From Betaproteobacteria bacterium (GTDB lineage: Bacteria; Pseudomonadota; Gammaproteobacteria; Burkholderiales; SG8-39): DNA of 64,000 bases. The stretch lies in contig JADJPT010000016.1 of assembly GCA_016713125.1 (NCBI GenBank), forward strand, positions 1-64,000, in the 5' to 3' direction. Positions 52,955 to 62,225 of this stretch are shown here, in pieces (positions within the stretch are counted from its first letter, which is position 1; each line of letters begins with the position of its first letter). The notes beneath the pieces were generated by a model. That model was not told the DNA's origin. It worked only from the letters and a program-made list of their open reading frames with translations, and made no database searches. The position numbers and the translations under genes were made by a program.

Positions 52955-53566
52955 TCAGCCGCCGGTTTTGCCGCGCAGCCTGAGTGCCAGATCCAGGGTC
53001 TTCTGCAGATGCGCGTCGCGCACGCCCAGTGCGCGCATGTGTTCCAGGGTTTGCGAGACATACTCGATGTTGCGGCCGCGCTCGCCATGGCCCTGCGCCA
53101 CCAGCCGCGCCGTTTCCTCCACCGAGAGCTCGCAGGCGTACTGGCCGTGGGCCGGGTCGGCGACGAAGGCCAGTGCCCGCACCGTGCGACCGGGTACCGG
53201 CGCGCCTGTCTGGCGCGAGTCGCGCAGCGCCACCGGCACGAAGCGCGGCATGTAGACCCGGTTGAGCATTTCGCGATTCCACAGGGCGGTCAGTGCCGCC
53301 TCGGCGTCGCGCTTGCGCACGTGGAAGGCCATGCCCCAGCACGAGCCGCCGCGCCGCAGGCCCATCACCAGCCCGGGCCTGGCCGGGGTGCCGCGGTAGC
53401 GGTGCGAGTAGATGCACAGGGCGCGGTGGTAGCCGCGCAGCAGCGCCGGCGAGGAGGACGCGAGGGGGAAATCCGGCGACCACATCAGCGAGCCGTAGCC
53501 GAACACCCACAGCTCGCCCTGCGATTCGGGGGCGAGCGCCTGCACCAGCAGGTCTGGCAGATCCAT
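52955..53566 (-). CDS. Gamma-glutamylcyclotransferase (ChaC family)
   Basis: This 203-residue cytosolic enzyme breaks glutathione to 5-oxoproline and Cys-Gly. The substrate loop VFGYGSLMW is at residue ~20, and the catalytic Glu is in ALWNREMLNRVY. A C-terminal helix follows. It is convergent with the PatB-like gene. Together with the lyase it could recover cysteine sulfur. Confidence 0.93.
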   Translation of the reverse strand: MDLPDLLVQALAPESQGELWVFGYGSLMWSPDFPLASSSPALLRGYHRALCIYSHRYRGTPARPGLVMGLRRGGSCWGMAFHVRKRDAEAALTALWNREMLNRVYMPRFVPVALRDSRQTGAPVPGRTVRALAFVADPAHGQYACELSVEETARLVAQGHGERGRNIEYVSQTLEHMRALGVRDAHLQKTLDLALRLRGKTGG

Positions 53567-53698
53567 CAGCAGGCCGGGAGAGCGTGGCGGGTGCGCATTG
53601 CGCGAAGATTATAAAGCGGCGCGCGGGGACATCGGTTGCGCGGGAACGCGGCATAGTCCCTAGAATGGCGTTTTTCCCGCTCCGCAACGGTGACCACG

Positions 53699-54775
53699 AT
53701 GAGCCCTACCCGCCGCCCTCCCATCGTCGGGCGCTTTCAGCCGGAAGAGGTGGCCCTGGCCACGCGCAACAGCGGCATGCCGCTGGAAGCGCTGCGCTAC
53801 GACGTCACGCCGGTCGGCCTGCACTACCTGCTGATCCATTTCGACATCCCGGAGGGCGATGCCGCGAGCTGGACCCTGGAGCTCGGCGGCCTGCTCGAGC
53901 GCCCGGCGCGGCTCTCGCTGGCGCAGATCCGCGCCCTGCCGCAGAAGACGCTGCGCGTGACCCTGGAATGCGCAGGCAACGGCCGCGCGCAGGTCTCGCC
54001 GCGCTACCCGTCCATGCCCTGGATCGAGGAGGGCGCATCGACGGCCGAGTGGACCGGCACGCCGCTGGCCGGCGTACTCGAGGCGGCCGGTCTGCGCGCG
54101 CAGGCCACGCACCTGGTGTTCAGCGGCACCGACCGCGGCATAGACCGCGGCATAGAGCACGAGTACGCGCGCAGCCTTGTGCTGGACGAGGCCATGCGCG
54201 ACGAAGTCCTGCTGGTGCACGCCATGAACGGCCAGCCGCTGCTGCCGCAGCATGGCGCGCCGCTGCGCCTGATCGTGCCGGGCTGGTACGGCATGGCCAG
54301 CGTGAAGGGGCTGGCGAAGAGCGAGGCCGTGGACCGGCCCTTCGAGGGCGTGCAGCAGGCGCTCAGCTACCACTTCCGCCGCGAGCCCGGCGAGGCCGGC
54401 GTGCCCTGCACGCACATGCGCGTGAACGCGCTGATGATTCCGCCGGGCATTCCGGATTTCTACAAGCGCAGCCGGTTGGTCGAGGCCGGCGCACAGCGTC
54501 TGCGCGGCCGCGCCTGGTCCGGCGGCGGCACGCCGGTCGCCAAGGTCGAAGTCTGCGTGAACGGCGACTGGCGGGCCGCAGTGCTGGAACCTGCCGCTGC
54601 CAGTCCCTGGGCCTGGCGCGGCTGGCATTTCGACTGGCAGGCGGAGCCCGGTGAGCACGAACTCGCCTGTCGCGCCACCGACGCCGCCGGCGCGGTGCAG
54701 CCCCTGGCGCCGGTCTGGGACATCGCCGGTTTCGGCAACAATGCAGTGCAGCGGGTGGCCGTGACGGTGCGCTAG
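53699..54775 (+). CDS. Sulfite oxidase-family molybdopterin enzyme (cytosolic form)
   Basis: This is a 358-residue sulfite-oxidase-fold oxidoreductase. The molybdopterin domain carries the Mo-ligand cysteine in TLECAGNGR (~residue 85) and HEYARSL. The C-terminal part is the Mo-co dimerisation domain (SGGGTPVAKVEVCVNGDW). No signal peptide or Tat motif is present, so it is probably cytoplasmic, and no heme partner is nearby. Start ATG at 53699; a GTG nine bases upstream is also in frame. It may oxidise sulfite or have another oxo-transfer substrate. Confidence 0.88.
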   Translation: MSPTRRPPIVGRFQPEEVALATRNSGMPLEALRYDVTPVGLHYLLIHFDIPEGDAASWTLELGGLLERPARLSLAQIRALPQKTLRVTLECAGNGRAQVSPRYPSMPWIEEGASTAEWTGTPLAGVLEAAGLRAQATHLVFSGTDRGIDRGIEHEYARSLVLDEAMRDEVLLVHAMNGQPLLPQHGAPLRLIVPGWYGMASVKGLAKSEAVDRPFEGVQQALSYHFRREPGEAGVPCTHMRVNALMIPPGIPDFYKRSRLVEAGAQRLRGRAWSGGGTPVAKVEVCVNGDWRAAVLEPAAASPWAWRGWHFDWQAEPGEHELACRATDAAGAVQPLAPVWDIAGFGNNAVQRVAVTVR

Positions 54776-54815
54776 AATCCCCCCGGGAGCGAGGGGCGGG
54801 CAAAGGATCGCAGCG

Positions 54816-55679
54816 ATGTCGAAGGGAGTCAGTTTCCTGCAGGGCCGTTTCGGACGCGTCGGCTTGATCGATCTGAACGCGCCGCTGGTCACGCACGCCC
54901 ATCACCACTGCCACGTGCTGATCAAGGTGGTCGGCGCCGACGGCGCCTTCCGGGTGCGCGGCGTGCGCTGCCCGCTCACCGACGACCGCGCGGTGCTGGT
55001 CAATGCCTGGGAGCCGCACGCCTACGAGCCGGGCACGGCGGAATCGACCTTCATCCTCGCGCTGTACATCGAGCCGGCCTGGCTGGCCGAGATCCACTCA
55101 CGCCTCACCGTGTCCGGCCATCCGCGGTTCTTTCCACGGAACGGCGTGCCGGTCACGCCGCGTCTGCGCATCGTCGCCGATGACCTCGCCTCGGCCATGG
55201 TGTCGATGACCGATGCCTCCTCGCAGCGCGTCGAGTCGCTGATCTTCGACCTTATGATCGCGGTGATCGAACCCTTCTCCTTGTGGAAGGCCGGCGACGT
55301 GCTGCGCGAAGGCGGCTCGCCCGCGCGACACGATCCGCGCATCCGCGAGGCGATCGCCGTGATGCGCGCGCGCGTCGGCATGGAGCTCGATGTCGACGGC
55401 CTGGCCGGGCACTGCGGCCTGTCGCGCACGCATTTCTTCGAGTTGTTCCGGCGTGCCACCAACCTGACGCCCGGCGTGTTCGCCAACGAGTTGCGCATGG
55501 AGGCCGCGTTCTCCGGCCTGGCGCACAGTCGTGCGCCTATCGCCGACCTCGGCTATCGGCTGGGCTTCAGTGCGCCCGGGCATTTCACGCGGTTCTTCCG
55601 CCACCATATCGGCGTCACACCAAGCCAGTACCGCAAGGTGGTGGACCTGTACGAATCCGGGCAGGCCACCCTGGCCTGA
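54816..55679 (+). CDS. AraC-family transcriptional regulator
   Basis: This is a 287-residue regulator. The N-terminal cupin sensor has HAHHHCHVLIKV (residues ~27-38), and the C-terminal double helix-turn-helix (about 185-275) includes LAGHCGLSRTHFFELF and LGYRLGFSAPGHFTRFFRHHIGVTPSQYR. It sits 150 bp upstream of the TPP-decarboxylase/Mo-hydroxylase operon on the same strand and likely activates it in response to a small aromatic or organic acid (inference). Confidence 0.93.
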   Translation: MSKGVSFLQGRFGRVGLIDLNAPLVTHAHHHCHVLIKVVGADGAFRVRGVRCPLTDDRAVLVNAWEPHAYEPGTAESTFILALYIEPAWLAEIHSRLTVSGHPRFFPRNGVPVTPRLRIVADDLASAMVSMTDASSQRVESLIFDLMIAVIEPFSLWKAGDVLREGGSPARHDPRIREAIAVMRARVGMELDVDGLAGHCGLSRTHFFELFRRATNLTPGVFANELRMEAAFSGLAHSRAPIADLGYRLGFSAPGHFTRFFRHHIGVTPSQYRKVVDLYESGQATLA

Positions 55680-55684
55680 TTCGC

Positions 55685-55711
55685 GATCCCTTGTGCAACG
55701 CACAAGGGATC
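55685..55711. repeat. 11-bp perfect inverted repeat after the AraC regulator
   Basis: GATCCCTTGTG and its reverse complement are separated by 5 nt. It is not followed by T, and it is about 120 bp before the decarboxylase operon, so it could be an operator as well as an attenuating hairpin. Confidence 0.5.
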
Positions 55712-55828
55712 CCGGCGCGTTGCGAGCGGACTGATTGGTAATTTCCCCGATCCGTGGGTAACGTCGCCCGCTGCCACTGCGCGTAGCATTGCGCGCAGCC
55801 CCCCGCAACCACCAGAAGGGATGAGGAG

Positions 55829-56368
55829 ATGAGCGCCACTGCAAGCGTGGACTGGTCGCTGGCCGTCCACCGCACATTGAAGGACGCCGGCGTGAAGATC
55901 GTCGGCTACGTGCCGGACGGCGGACACAAGCGCCTGATCGAACTGTGCCATGCCGATGCCGGCATGCAGACGGTGGTCATGACCACCGAGGAAGAGGGCA
56001 TCGGCCTGATCTCCGGCGCCTGGCTGGGCGGCGAGAAGTCCGCGCTGCTGATGCAATCCAGCGGCGTGGGCAACATCATCAACTGCCTGGGCATGGTCGC
56101 CGAGTGCCGCTTCCCGCTGGTGATGCTGATCACCATGCGCGGCGAGTACGGCGAGTTCAATCCCTGGCAGGTGCCGATGGGCCAGGCCACGCAGTCGGTG
56201 CTCGAGGACATGGGCGTGGTGGTGCAGCGCGCCGACGCGCCGGAGGCCATCGAGTCGGCGGTGAATGCCGCGCTGCGCCTGGCCTACAACAGCTACTGCG
56301 CGGTGGCCGTGCTGATCGGCCAGCGCGTGATCGGCATCAAGAGCTTCCAGGAACAGGTGAACCAATGA
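55829..56368 (+). CDS. TPP-dependent 2-oxoacid decarboxylase, alpha (pyrimidine-binding) subunit
   Basis: This 179-residue protein makes up the N-terminal half of a thiamine-diphosphate decarboxylase, of the sulfopyruvate/phosphonopyruvate decarboxylase type. The catalytic Glu is in VMTTEEEGIGLISGAW (~residue 52), and LLMQSSGVGNIIN is the family motif. VPDGGHKRLIE is the substrate loop. It overlaps the beta-subunit gene by ATGA, so the two form one heteromeric enzyme. Its product would be an aldehyde. Confidence 0.87.
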   Translation: MSATASVDWSLAVHRTLKDAGVKIVGYVPDGGHKRLIELCHADAGMQTVVMTTEEEGIGLISGAWLGGEKSALLMQSSGVGNIINCLGMVAECRFPLVMLITMRGEYGEFNPWQVPMGQATQSVLEDMGVVVQRADAPEAIESAVNAALRLAYNSYCAVAVLIGQRVIGIKSFQEQVNQ

Positions 56369-56955
56369 GCGCGACCATGAAGCGACGCGATGTGGTCAAG
56401 ACCCTGCTCGCCGAGCGCGGCGACCTGCTGGTGGTCACCGGGCTGGGCTCCGCCACCTGGGACGCCGCCGCGGCCGGCGACCATGTGCTGACCTTTCCGA
56501 TGTGGGGTGCGATGGGCAATGCCGCCATGGTCGGCCTGGGGCTCGCGCTGGCCCGTCCGGAGCGGCGAGTGCTGGTGCTGACCGGTGACGGCGAAATGCT
56601 GATGGGCATCGGTTCGCTGGCCACCATCGCCGTGCAGAAGCCGGCAAACCTCGCCATCGTGGTGATCGACAACGAGCACTTCGGCGAGACCGGCATGCAG
56701 AAGACGCACACCGCGCACGGCATGGACATGGCCGCCGTTGCCAAAGGCTGCGGCATCGCCGATTCGCACGTGGTGCGCAGCGCCGCGGAACTGCCGGCGC
56801 TGGTCAAGGCCACGCGCACCGCCCGCGGCCCGTACTTCGCGCAGGTCAAGGTGGTGGCCGAGAAGCTCGCGCTGACCCTGCCGCCGCGCGACGGCGGCCT
56901 GCTGAAGGCGCGCTTCCGCCGCGCGCTGCTCGGGGAGTCGGCCGACACGCAATGA
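56365..56955 (+). CDS. TPP-dependent 2-oxoacid decarboxylase, beta (diphosphate-binding) subunit
   Basis: This 196-residue protein binds the diphosphate of thiamine-PP through GDGEMLMGIGSLATI and the DNEHF motif. It carries FPMWGAMGNAAMVGLGLALARPE, typical of the sulfopyruvate decarboxylase beta subunit, and QKTHTAHGMDMAAVAKGCGI. It completes the enzyme begun by the preceding gene. It overlaps the molybdenum hydroxylase gene by ATGA, so the decarboxylase and the oxidase are translationally linked. Confidence 0.88.
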   Translation: MSATMKRRDVVKTLLAERGDLLVVTGLGSATWDAAAAGDHVLTFPMWGAMGNAAMVGLGLALARPERRVLVLTGDGEMLMGIGSLATIAVQKPANLAIVVIDNEHFGETGMQKTHTAHGMDMAAVAKGCGIADSHVVRSAAELPALVKATRTARGPYFAQVKVVAEKLALTLPPRDGGLLKARFRRALLGESADTQ

Positions 56956-59941
56956 GTGTCACCGCCGACAAGAGCGTCAAGCCGGGCTGGGTGGGCGCGG
57001 CGCTGCCGCGCAAGGAGGACCGCCCGCTGCTGACCGGCCGCGGGCGTTTCATCGACGACCTCGAACCGGTGGCCGGCATGCGGCATGCCGCCATCCTGCG
57101 CTCGCCGCATCCGCATGCGCGCATCCGCGGCATCGACACCCGCCGTGCCGAGGCCCTGCCCGGCGTGCTCGGCGTGGTGACCGGCGCGCAGATCGCACAG
57201 GTGGCCGGCGTGATCCCCAGCGTGGTGCGCTCGAAGATGCGCTTCCAGGTGTGCGCGACGACCAAGGCGCGCTACGCCGGCGAGCCGGTGGCCGTGGTGG
57301 TGGCCGAGAACCGCTACATCGCCGAAGACGCGCTGGAACTCATCGAGGTCGACTACGAGCCGCTGCCCGGCGTGGGCCATCTCGAGGACGCGATCGCGCC
57401 CGGCGCGCCGCTGCTCTACAAAGAGGCCGGCAGCAACATCGCGCAGGAGCGCAATTTCAAGTACGGCGACCCGGATGAGGCGTTCGCGCGCGCACAGAAG
57501 GACGGCCGCGTCTTCAAGTACGACTATCGATTCCCGCGCTCGATCGCCACGCCGATGGAAACCTACGGCGTGATCGCGCAGTACGAGCCGGATCCCGACC
57601 GCTACACCGTGTGGTCCAACTTCCAGGGCCCGTTCGTGCTGCAGCCGCTGATGGCCGGCGCGCTGAACGTGCCCGGCAACCGCCTGCGCCTGATCACGCC
57701 GCCGAACTCCGGCGGCAGCTTCGGCATCAAGCAGGCGGTGTACTCGTACATGGTGCTGATGGCCGCCGTGTCGCGCCTGACCGGCGTGGCGGTGAAGTGG
57801 ACCGAGGACCGGCTCGAGCACCTGATGGCCTCCTCCAGCGCCACCGATCGCCTGGGCAGCGTCGAGGCTGCCTTCGCCAGCGACGGCGAACTGCTGGCGC
57901 TGCGCTACCGCAACGTGGTCAACCTGGGCGCCCACATCCGCGCCCCGGAGCCGGCCTCGGTGTATCGCATGCACGCGGCCTCCAACGGCGCCTATCGCGT
58001 CAAGAACCTCGCCATCGACAACGTGCTGGTGGTCACCAACCGACAGCCGGCGGGCCTGAACCGCGGCTACGGCGGACCGCAGTTCTATTTCGCGCTCGAG
58101 CGCATCATGGAGATCGCGGCGCGCGGCCTGGGCATCGACGCCGCCGCGATCCGCAGCCGCAACCTGGTGCGCAAGGAAGAGTTCCCCTATACCTGTCCGG
58201 CCGGCGCGATCTACGACGCGGCCGACTACGAGGCCTGCCTGGCCGAGGCGCTGCGCCTGGCCGATTACCCCGCGCTGCTGGCGCGACGCGAACAGGCCAG
58301 GGCGGCGGGCAAGCTGTTCGGCATCGGTTTTGCGCTGGGCGTCGAGCCCTCGGGCTCGAACATGGCCTACGTGGGCCTGGCGCAAACCGCCGAGCAGCGC
58401 GGCAAGACCGAACAGAAATCCGGGGCCAACGCCTCGGCCACCATCACCATCGATCCCAGCGGCGGGGTCAGCGTGCAGCTGGACAGCACGCCCAACGGCC
58501 AGGGCCATGCCACGGTCACCGCGCAGATCGTCGCGCAGGAGCTCGGCCTGTCGCCCGAGGACGTCGACGTGATGACCGAGGCCGACACGCGCCAGATCGC
58601 CTGGAGCATCGCCTCGGGCAACTACTCCAACCGCTTCGCCTCGGCCGTCACCAGCGCGGTACTGGCCTGCGCGCGCCGCGTCGCCGAGAAGCTGAAGACC
58701 ATGGCGGCGGAGGACTTCAAGGTTTCCCCCGCAGACATCGAACTCGCCGGCGGCGCCGCGCGCGTCAAGGCCAATCCCGAGCTGGCCATCGGCGTGGCGC
58801 GGCTCGCTGCGCGCGCGCACTGGAATCCGGCCGGCATGCCCGGCCAGGTCAGCGCGGGCATGCACGAGACCGTGGTGCTGGATGCGCCGATGCTGACCAG
58901 CCCGGACGAGCAGGACCGCATCGCCTCGGCCATGACCCACGGCTTCGTCGCCGACCTGGCGGCCATCGAGATCGACAAGGCCACCGGGCGCCTCGAGATC
59001 GTCAAATACGTATCGGTGCACGACGTGGGCACCATGCTCAATCCGCTGATCGTCGAGGGTCAGATCCACGGCGGCTTCGCGCACGGCCTGGGCGCCGCGC
59101 TCTACGAGGAACTGGTCACGATCGGGCCGGCAACTTCGTTTCCGGCACCTTCGCGGAGTACCTGTGCCCGACCGCGCCGGAGATGCCGCAGCTGGACATC
59201 GGCCACATCTCCACGCCGACCAACGTCAACCTGACCGGTGCCAAGGGCATGGGCGACGGCAGTTCCATGCTGGCACCTGCGGCACTGGCCAATGCCGCGG
59301 CCGATGCGCTGGGACGCGAGGACATCGAACTGCCGCTGTCACTGAACCGCGTCTGGGAGCTCGCCAACGGACGCGAGGCGACCGTGAGCGGCACCTACGG
59401 CAAGAAGAGCGGTGCCGCCGCAGGCGGCCTCGAGCAGGGCGGCGGCGCATTGCAGGGCGAGGGTTCACAACTGCTTTCGGCACCGCCGGCCGAGGTCTGG
59501 CGTCGGCTGCTCGACGCCGAAGTGCTGGGCGCCGTGATTCCCGGCTGCAAGCGCATGGACAAGGTCGGCGCCGACGCCTTCGAGGCCGAAGTCAGCATCG
59601 GGGTGGCCGGCATCCGCGGCCTGTACACGGCGAAGGTGCGCATCGCCGAGCAGACTCCGCCGCAGGCCCTGCGCATGGACTTCCGCGCCAGCGGCAGGCT
59701 GGGCAACGGCCGCGGCAGCGCGTGGGTGGAACTCGCCCCCGAGGGCGAGGGCACGCGGCTCTCGTACCGATACGGCGCCGATGTGGGCGGCACCGTTGCG
59801 GCGGTGGGCAACCGCATGCTGGGCTCGGTCACCGGTGTTCTGATCGCGCAGTTCTTCAAGGCCTTCGAGTCCTATGGCACGGGGGGCGGCAAGCCCGGCG
59901 CCTGGCAGCGGATCGCGGCCCTGTTCGGAGGCAAGCGGTGA
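56952..59941 (+). pseudogene. Molybdenum hydroxylase large subunit (CoxL/XdhB type) fused to a CoxG domain, frameshifted
   Basis: This protein of about 996 residues catalyses oxidation with water as oxygen donor. Residues ~30-160 are the xanthine-dehydrogenase a/b domain (LPRKEDRPLLTGRGRFIDDL). The Mo-cofactor domains run to ~830 with GGSFGIKQAVY, LNRGYGGPQFY and TPNGQGHATV. It lacks the AYxCSFR loop of true CO dehydrogenase. Residues ~836-975 are an added SRPBCC (CoxG) domain. The frame breaks near 59122, and adding one base restores ELVYDRAGNFVSG. The usual catalytic GxGE reads GMGDG. CoxM and CoxS subunits follow. Confidence 0.88.
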
Positions 59942-60801
59942 AGCCGGTCGGCTTCGAGTACTGCCGCCCGGAGACCGTCGCGCAGGCGCTCGCGCTGCTC
60001 GAGGAGTTCGGCGCCGAGGCCAGTGTGCTGGCCGGCGGCATGTCGCTGGGCGCCATGCTGAACATGCGGCTGGTGCGCCCGCAGGCGGTGCTCGACATCA
60101 AGCGCGTGCAGGGCCTGGACGCCGTGACGATCGACGGCGAAGTGCGCACCGGCGCCACCCTGCGCCAGGCCGCGGCGCTGGCCGACGCCGGGCTCATGCA
60201 GGCCCTGCCGCTGCTGGCCCTGGCGCTGCCCAACGTCGGGCATTTCCAGACCCGCAACCGCGGCACACTGGGCGGATCGGTCGCGCATGCCGATCCGAGT
60301 TCCGAAATCCCGCTGGTGTTGCTGACTCTCTGCGTAGCGGTCGAACTGCAATCGAAGCGCGGCACGCGCCGCGTGCCGGCGCAGGACTTCTTCCTCGACA
60401 TCCTGTCCACCGCACGCCAACCGGAGGAGCTGCTGACGGCGCTGCTCTGGCCGCGGCGGCGGGAGGGCGCCGGCCATGCCTTTGCCGAGATCGCGCAGCG
60501 CCACGGCGATTTCGCCATCGTCGCCTGCGCCGCCGAGGCGCTGCTCGCGCCGGATGGCTCGTTGCAGCACCTGTCCTTCGGGCTGGGCGGGGTGGAAAGC
60601 CGGCCGGTGCTGGCCGACGCCCGGGCCTTCCTCGGCAAGCGCGCCGATGCGCAACTGGCGCGCGAGATCGCCGCGCAGGCCGCCGCGGCCGCCCGGCCGA
60701 TGGCCGACTTCAAGGCCACGGTGGAGTACCGCCGCGCGCTGATCGAAACGCTGGGTGCGCAGGTGCTCGCGCAGGCCTTCGCCCAGGCAGGAGCACGCTG
60801 A
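59938..60801 (+). CDS. Molybdenum hydroxylase FAD-binding subunit (CoxM type)
   Basis: This 287-residue FAD-binding subunit takes electrons from the Fe-S subunit. FAD motifs are LAGGMSLGAMLNMRL (~32) and NRGTLGGSVAHADPSSE (~112). The C-terminal CODH-FAD domain follows. The GTG start overlaps the preceding stop (GTGA), so synthesis is coupled to the large subunit. The order L-M-S differs from the M-S-L order of coxMSL. Confidence 0.9.
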   Translation: MKPVGFEYCRPETVAQALALLEEFGAEASVLAGGMSLGAMLNMRLVRPQAVLDIKRVQGLDAVTIDGEVRTGATLRQAAALADAGLMQALPLLALALPNVGHFQTRNRGTLGGSVAHADPSSEIPLVLLTLCVAVELQSKRGTRRVPAQDFFLDILSTARQPEELLTALLWPRRREGAGHAFAEIAQRHGDFAIVACAAEALLAPDGSLQHLSFGLGGVESRPVLADARAFLGKRADAQLAREIAAQAAAAARPMADFKATVEYRRALIETLGAQVLAQAFAQAGAR

Positions 60802-60802
60802 A

Positions 60803-61302
60803 ATGATCAGACTCAAGCCCGGCGCCGCGCATCGCGTCAGCCTGACGGTGAACGGCAAGGCGAAGAGCGGCAACGCCGAGCCGCGCACCATGCTGACCGA
60901 CTTCCTGCGCCACGAGCTCAAGCTGTACGGCACGCACGTGGGCTGCGAACACGGCGTGTGCGGCGCCTGCACCGTGATGGTCGACGGCCGCGCGGTGCGC
61001 AGCTGCATGCAGTACGCGGTCGAATGCGAGGGCGCCGAGGTGCGCACCGTCGAGGGCCTGGCGCAGGAGGGCGTGCTCAACGCCCTGCAGCAGGCGTTCA
61101 ACCGCCACCACGCGCTGCAGTGCGGCTTCTGCACCGCCGGGATCCTGATGTCGGCCACGCACTGGCTGGCCGAGAACCCCGACCCACCGCGGAGCAGGTC
61201 AAGGACATGCTCTCCGGGCATATCTGCCGCTGCACGGGCTATGCCCCGATCGTCGCGGCGATCCTCGATGCCGCGCGCGAGATGCGTGCGGGCGCGAAAT
61301 GA
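60803..61302 (+). pseudogene. Molybdenum hydroxylase 2Fe-2S subunit (CoxS type), frameshifted
   Basis: This small subunit has two [2Fe-2S] clusters. The plant-type N-terminal cluster is in GCEHGVCGACTVMVDG with a further Cys in RSCMQYA. The second cluster uses QCGFCTAGILM and, in another frame, GHICRCTGYAPIV. A missing C near 61188 breaks NPDPTAEQVKDML. The corrected length is 166 residues, normal for CoxS. It begins 1 bp after the FAD-subunit stop codon. Confidence 0.9.
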
Positions 61303-61339
61303 ACCACGGCAAGAATCCGATTTTTCCAAAGGAGCGAAC

Positions 61340-62152
61340 ATGACTTCCAAATACGCCAAGCAGCGCGGCGACCTGCTCGCCGAACTCGACGGCATGCGCC
61401 TCGAGGTGGACGGCGCCAGGCGCACCGCCACGCTGATCCTCGATCGACCGCCGCTCAACATCGTGTCGTACAAGGCGCGCTCGCAGATCGGTGCGCTGTT
61501 CGAGGAGCTCGGCCGGGACCCCGAGATCGGCGTGATCGTGGTGCGCGGCGCCAACGGCGTGTACACCTCGGGCGGCGACGTGCGCGGTTTCTTCGACGTG
61601 CCGCGCGACGGCATGTCGCACCTCGCCTGGAACATCGGCGCGCCCGAGCGCTGCCCCAAGCCGGTGATCTGCGCGATGGAGAAGTACGCTTTCGGCGTCG
61701 GCTGGGAACTGGCCCTGGCCTGCGATTTCCGCCTCGCCACCAAGGACACGCTGGTGGCGCTGCCCGAGGTCACCATCGGCCAGATGCCCGGCTCCGGCGG
61801 CAGCCAGCGCGTGCTGCGCATGGTCGGCATGACGCGCGCCAAGGACATGGTTCTGATGGGCCGCCGCCTGCAGGCGAGCGAAGCGCACGCCTGGGGCCTG
61901 ATCACCGAAGTGGTCGAGGATTCCGCGGCGCTCGACAAGGCCATCGAGAGCTACGCGGCCAAGCTGAACGCTCTCTCGCCGCTGGCGCTGTCGACCCTCA
62001 AGCGCGTGCTTAACCAGGGCGACGACGCGAGCCTGGAAGCCAGCTTCGACCTCGAGGGCCACGCCTACGAGAAGCTGCGCGATTCGCACGACTACAAGGA
62101 AGGGGCGCATGCCTTCTTCGAGAAGCGCAAGCCGAAATACACCGGCAACTGA
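61340..62152 (+). CDS. Enoyl-CoA hydratase/isomerase family protein
   Basis: This is a 270-residue crotonase-fold enzyme. It has LDRPPLNIVSYKARSQIGALF near the start, the oxyanion-hole GVYTSGGDVRGFF and the MEKYAFGVGWELALACD loop. VTIGQMPGSGGSQR is the loop carrying the catalytic Glu position. The length, the conserved VSYKAR and the location suggest a CoA-thioester hydratase or hydrolase acting after the Mo hydroxylase. The start has a GGAGCG site. It may belong to the cyclohexa-1,5-diene-carbonyl-CoA hydratase-like branch (uncertain). Confidence 0.88.
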   Translation: MTSKYAKQRGDLLAELDGMRLEVDGARRTATLILDRPPLNIVSYKARSQIGALFEELGRDPEIGVIVVRGANGVYTSGGDVRGFFDVPRDGMSHLAWNIGAPERCPKPVICAMEKYAFGVGWELALACDFRLATKDTLVALPEVTIGQMPGSGGSQRVLRMVGMTRAKDMVLMGRRLQASEAHAWGLITEVVEDSAALDKAIESYAAKLNALSPLALSTLKRVLNQGDDASLEASFDLEGHAYEKLRDSHDYKEGAHAFFEKRKPKYTGN

Positions 62153-62225
62153 GCAAGGAACCGGCCCGCGCGGTCGCAAGAGCCGCCGGGCCGCAACACG
62201 TACGACCAAACCAGAGGAGAACCAG

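Noticed and set aside
54130..54165. Short tandem repeat in the sulfite-oxidase-like gene
   Set aside because: It encodes DRGIDRGIEHEY, a segment that looks natural for the family, and the repeat is only two units of 12 bp.
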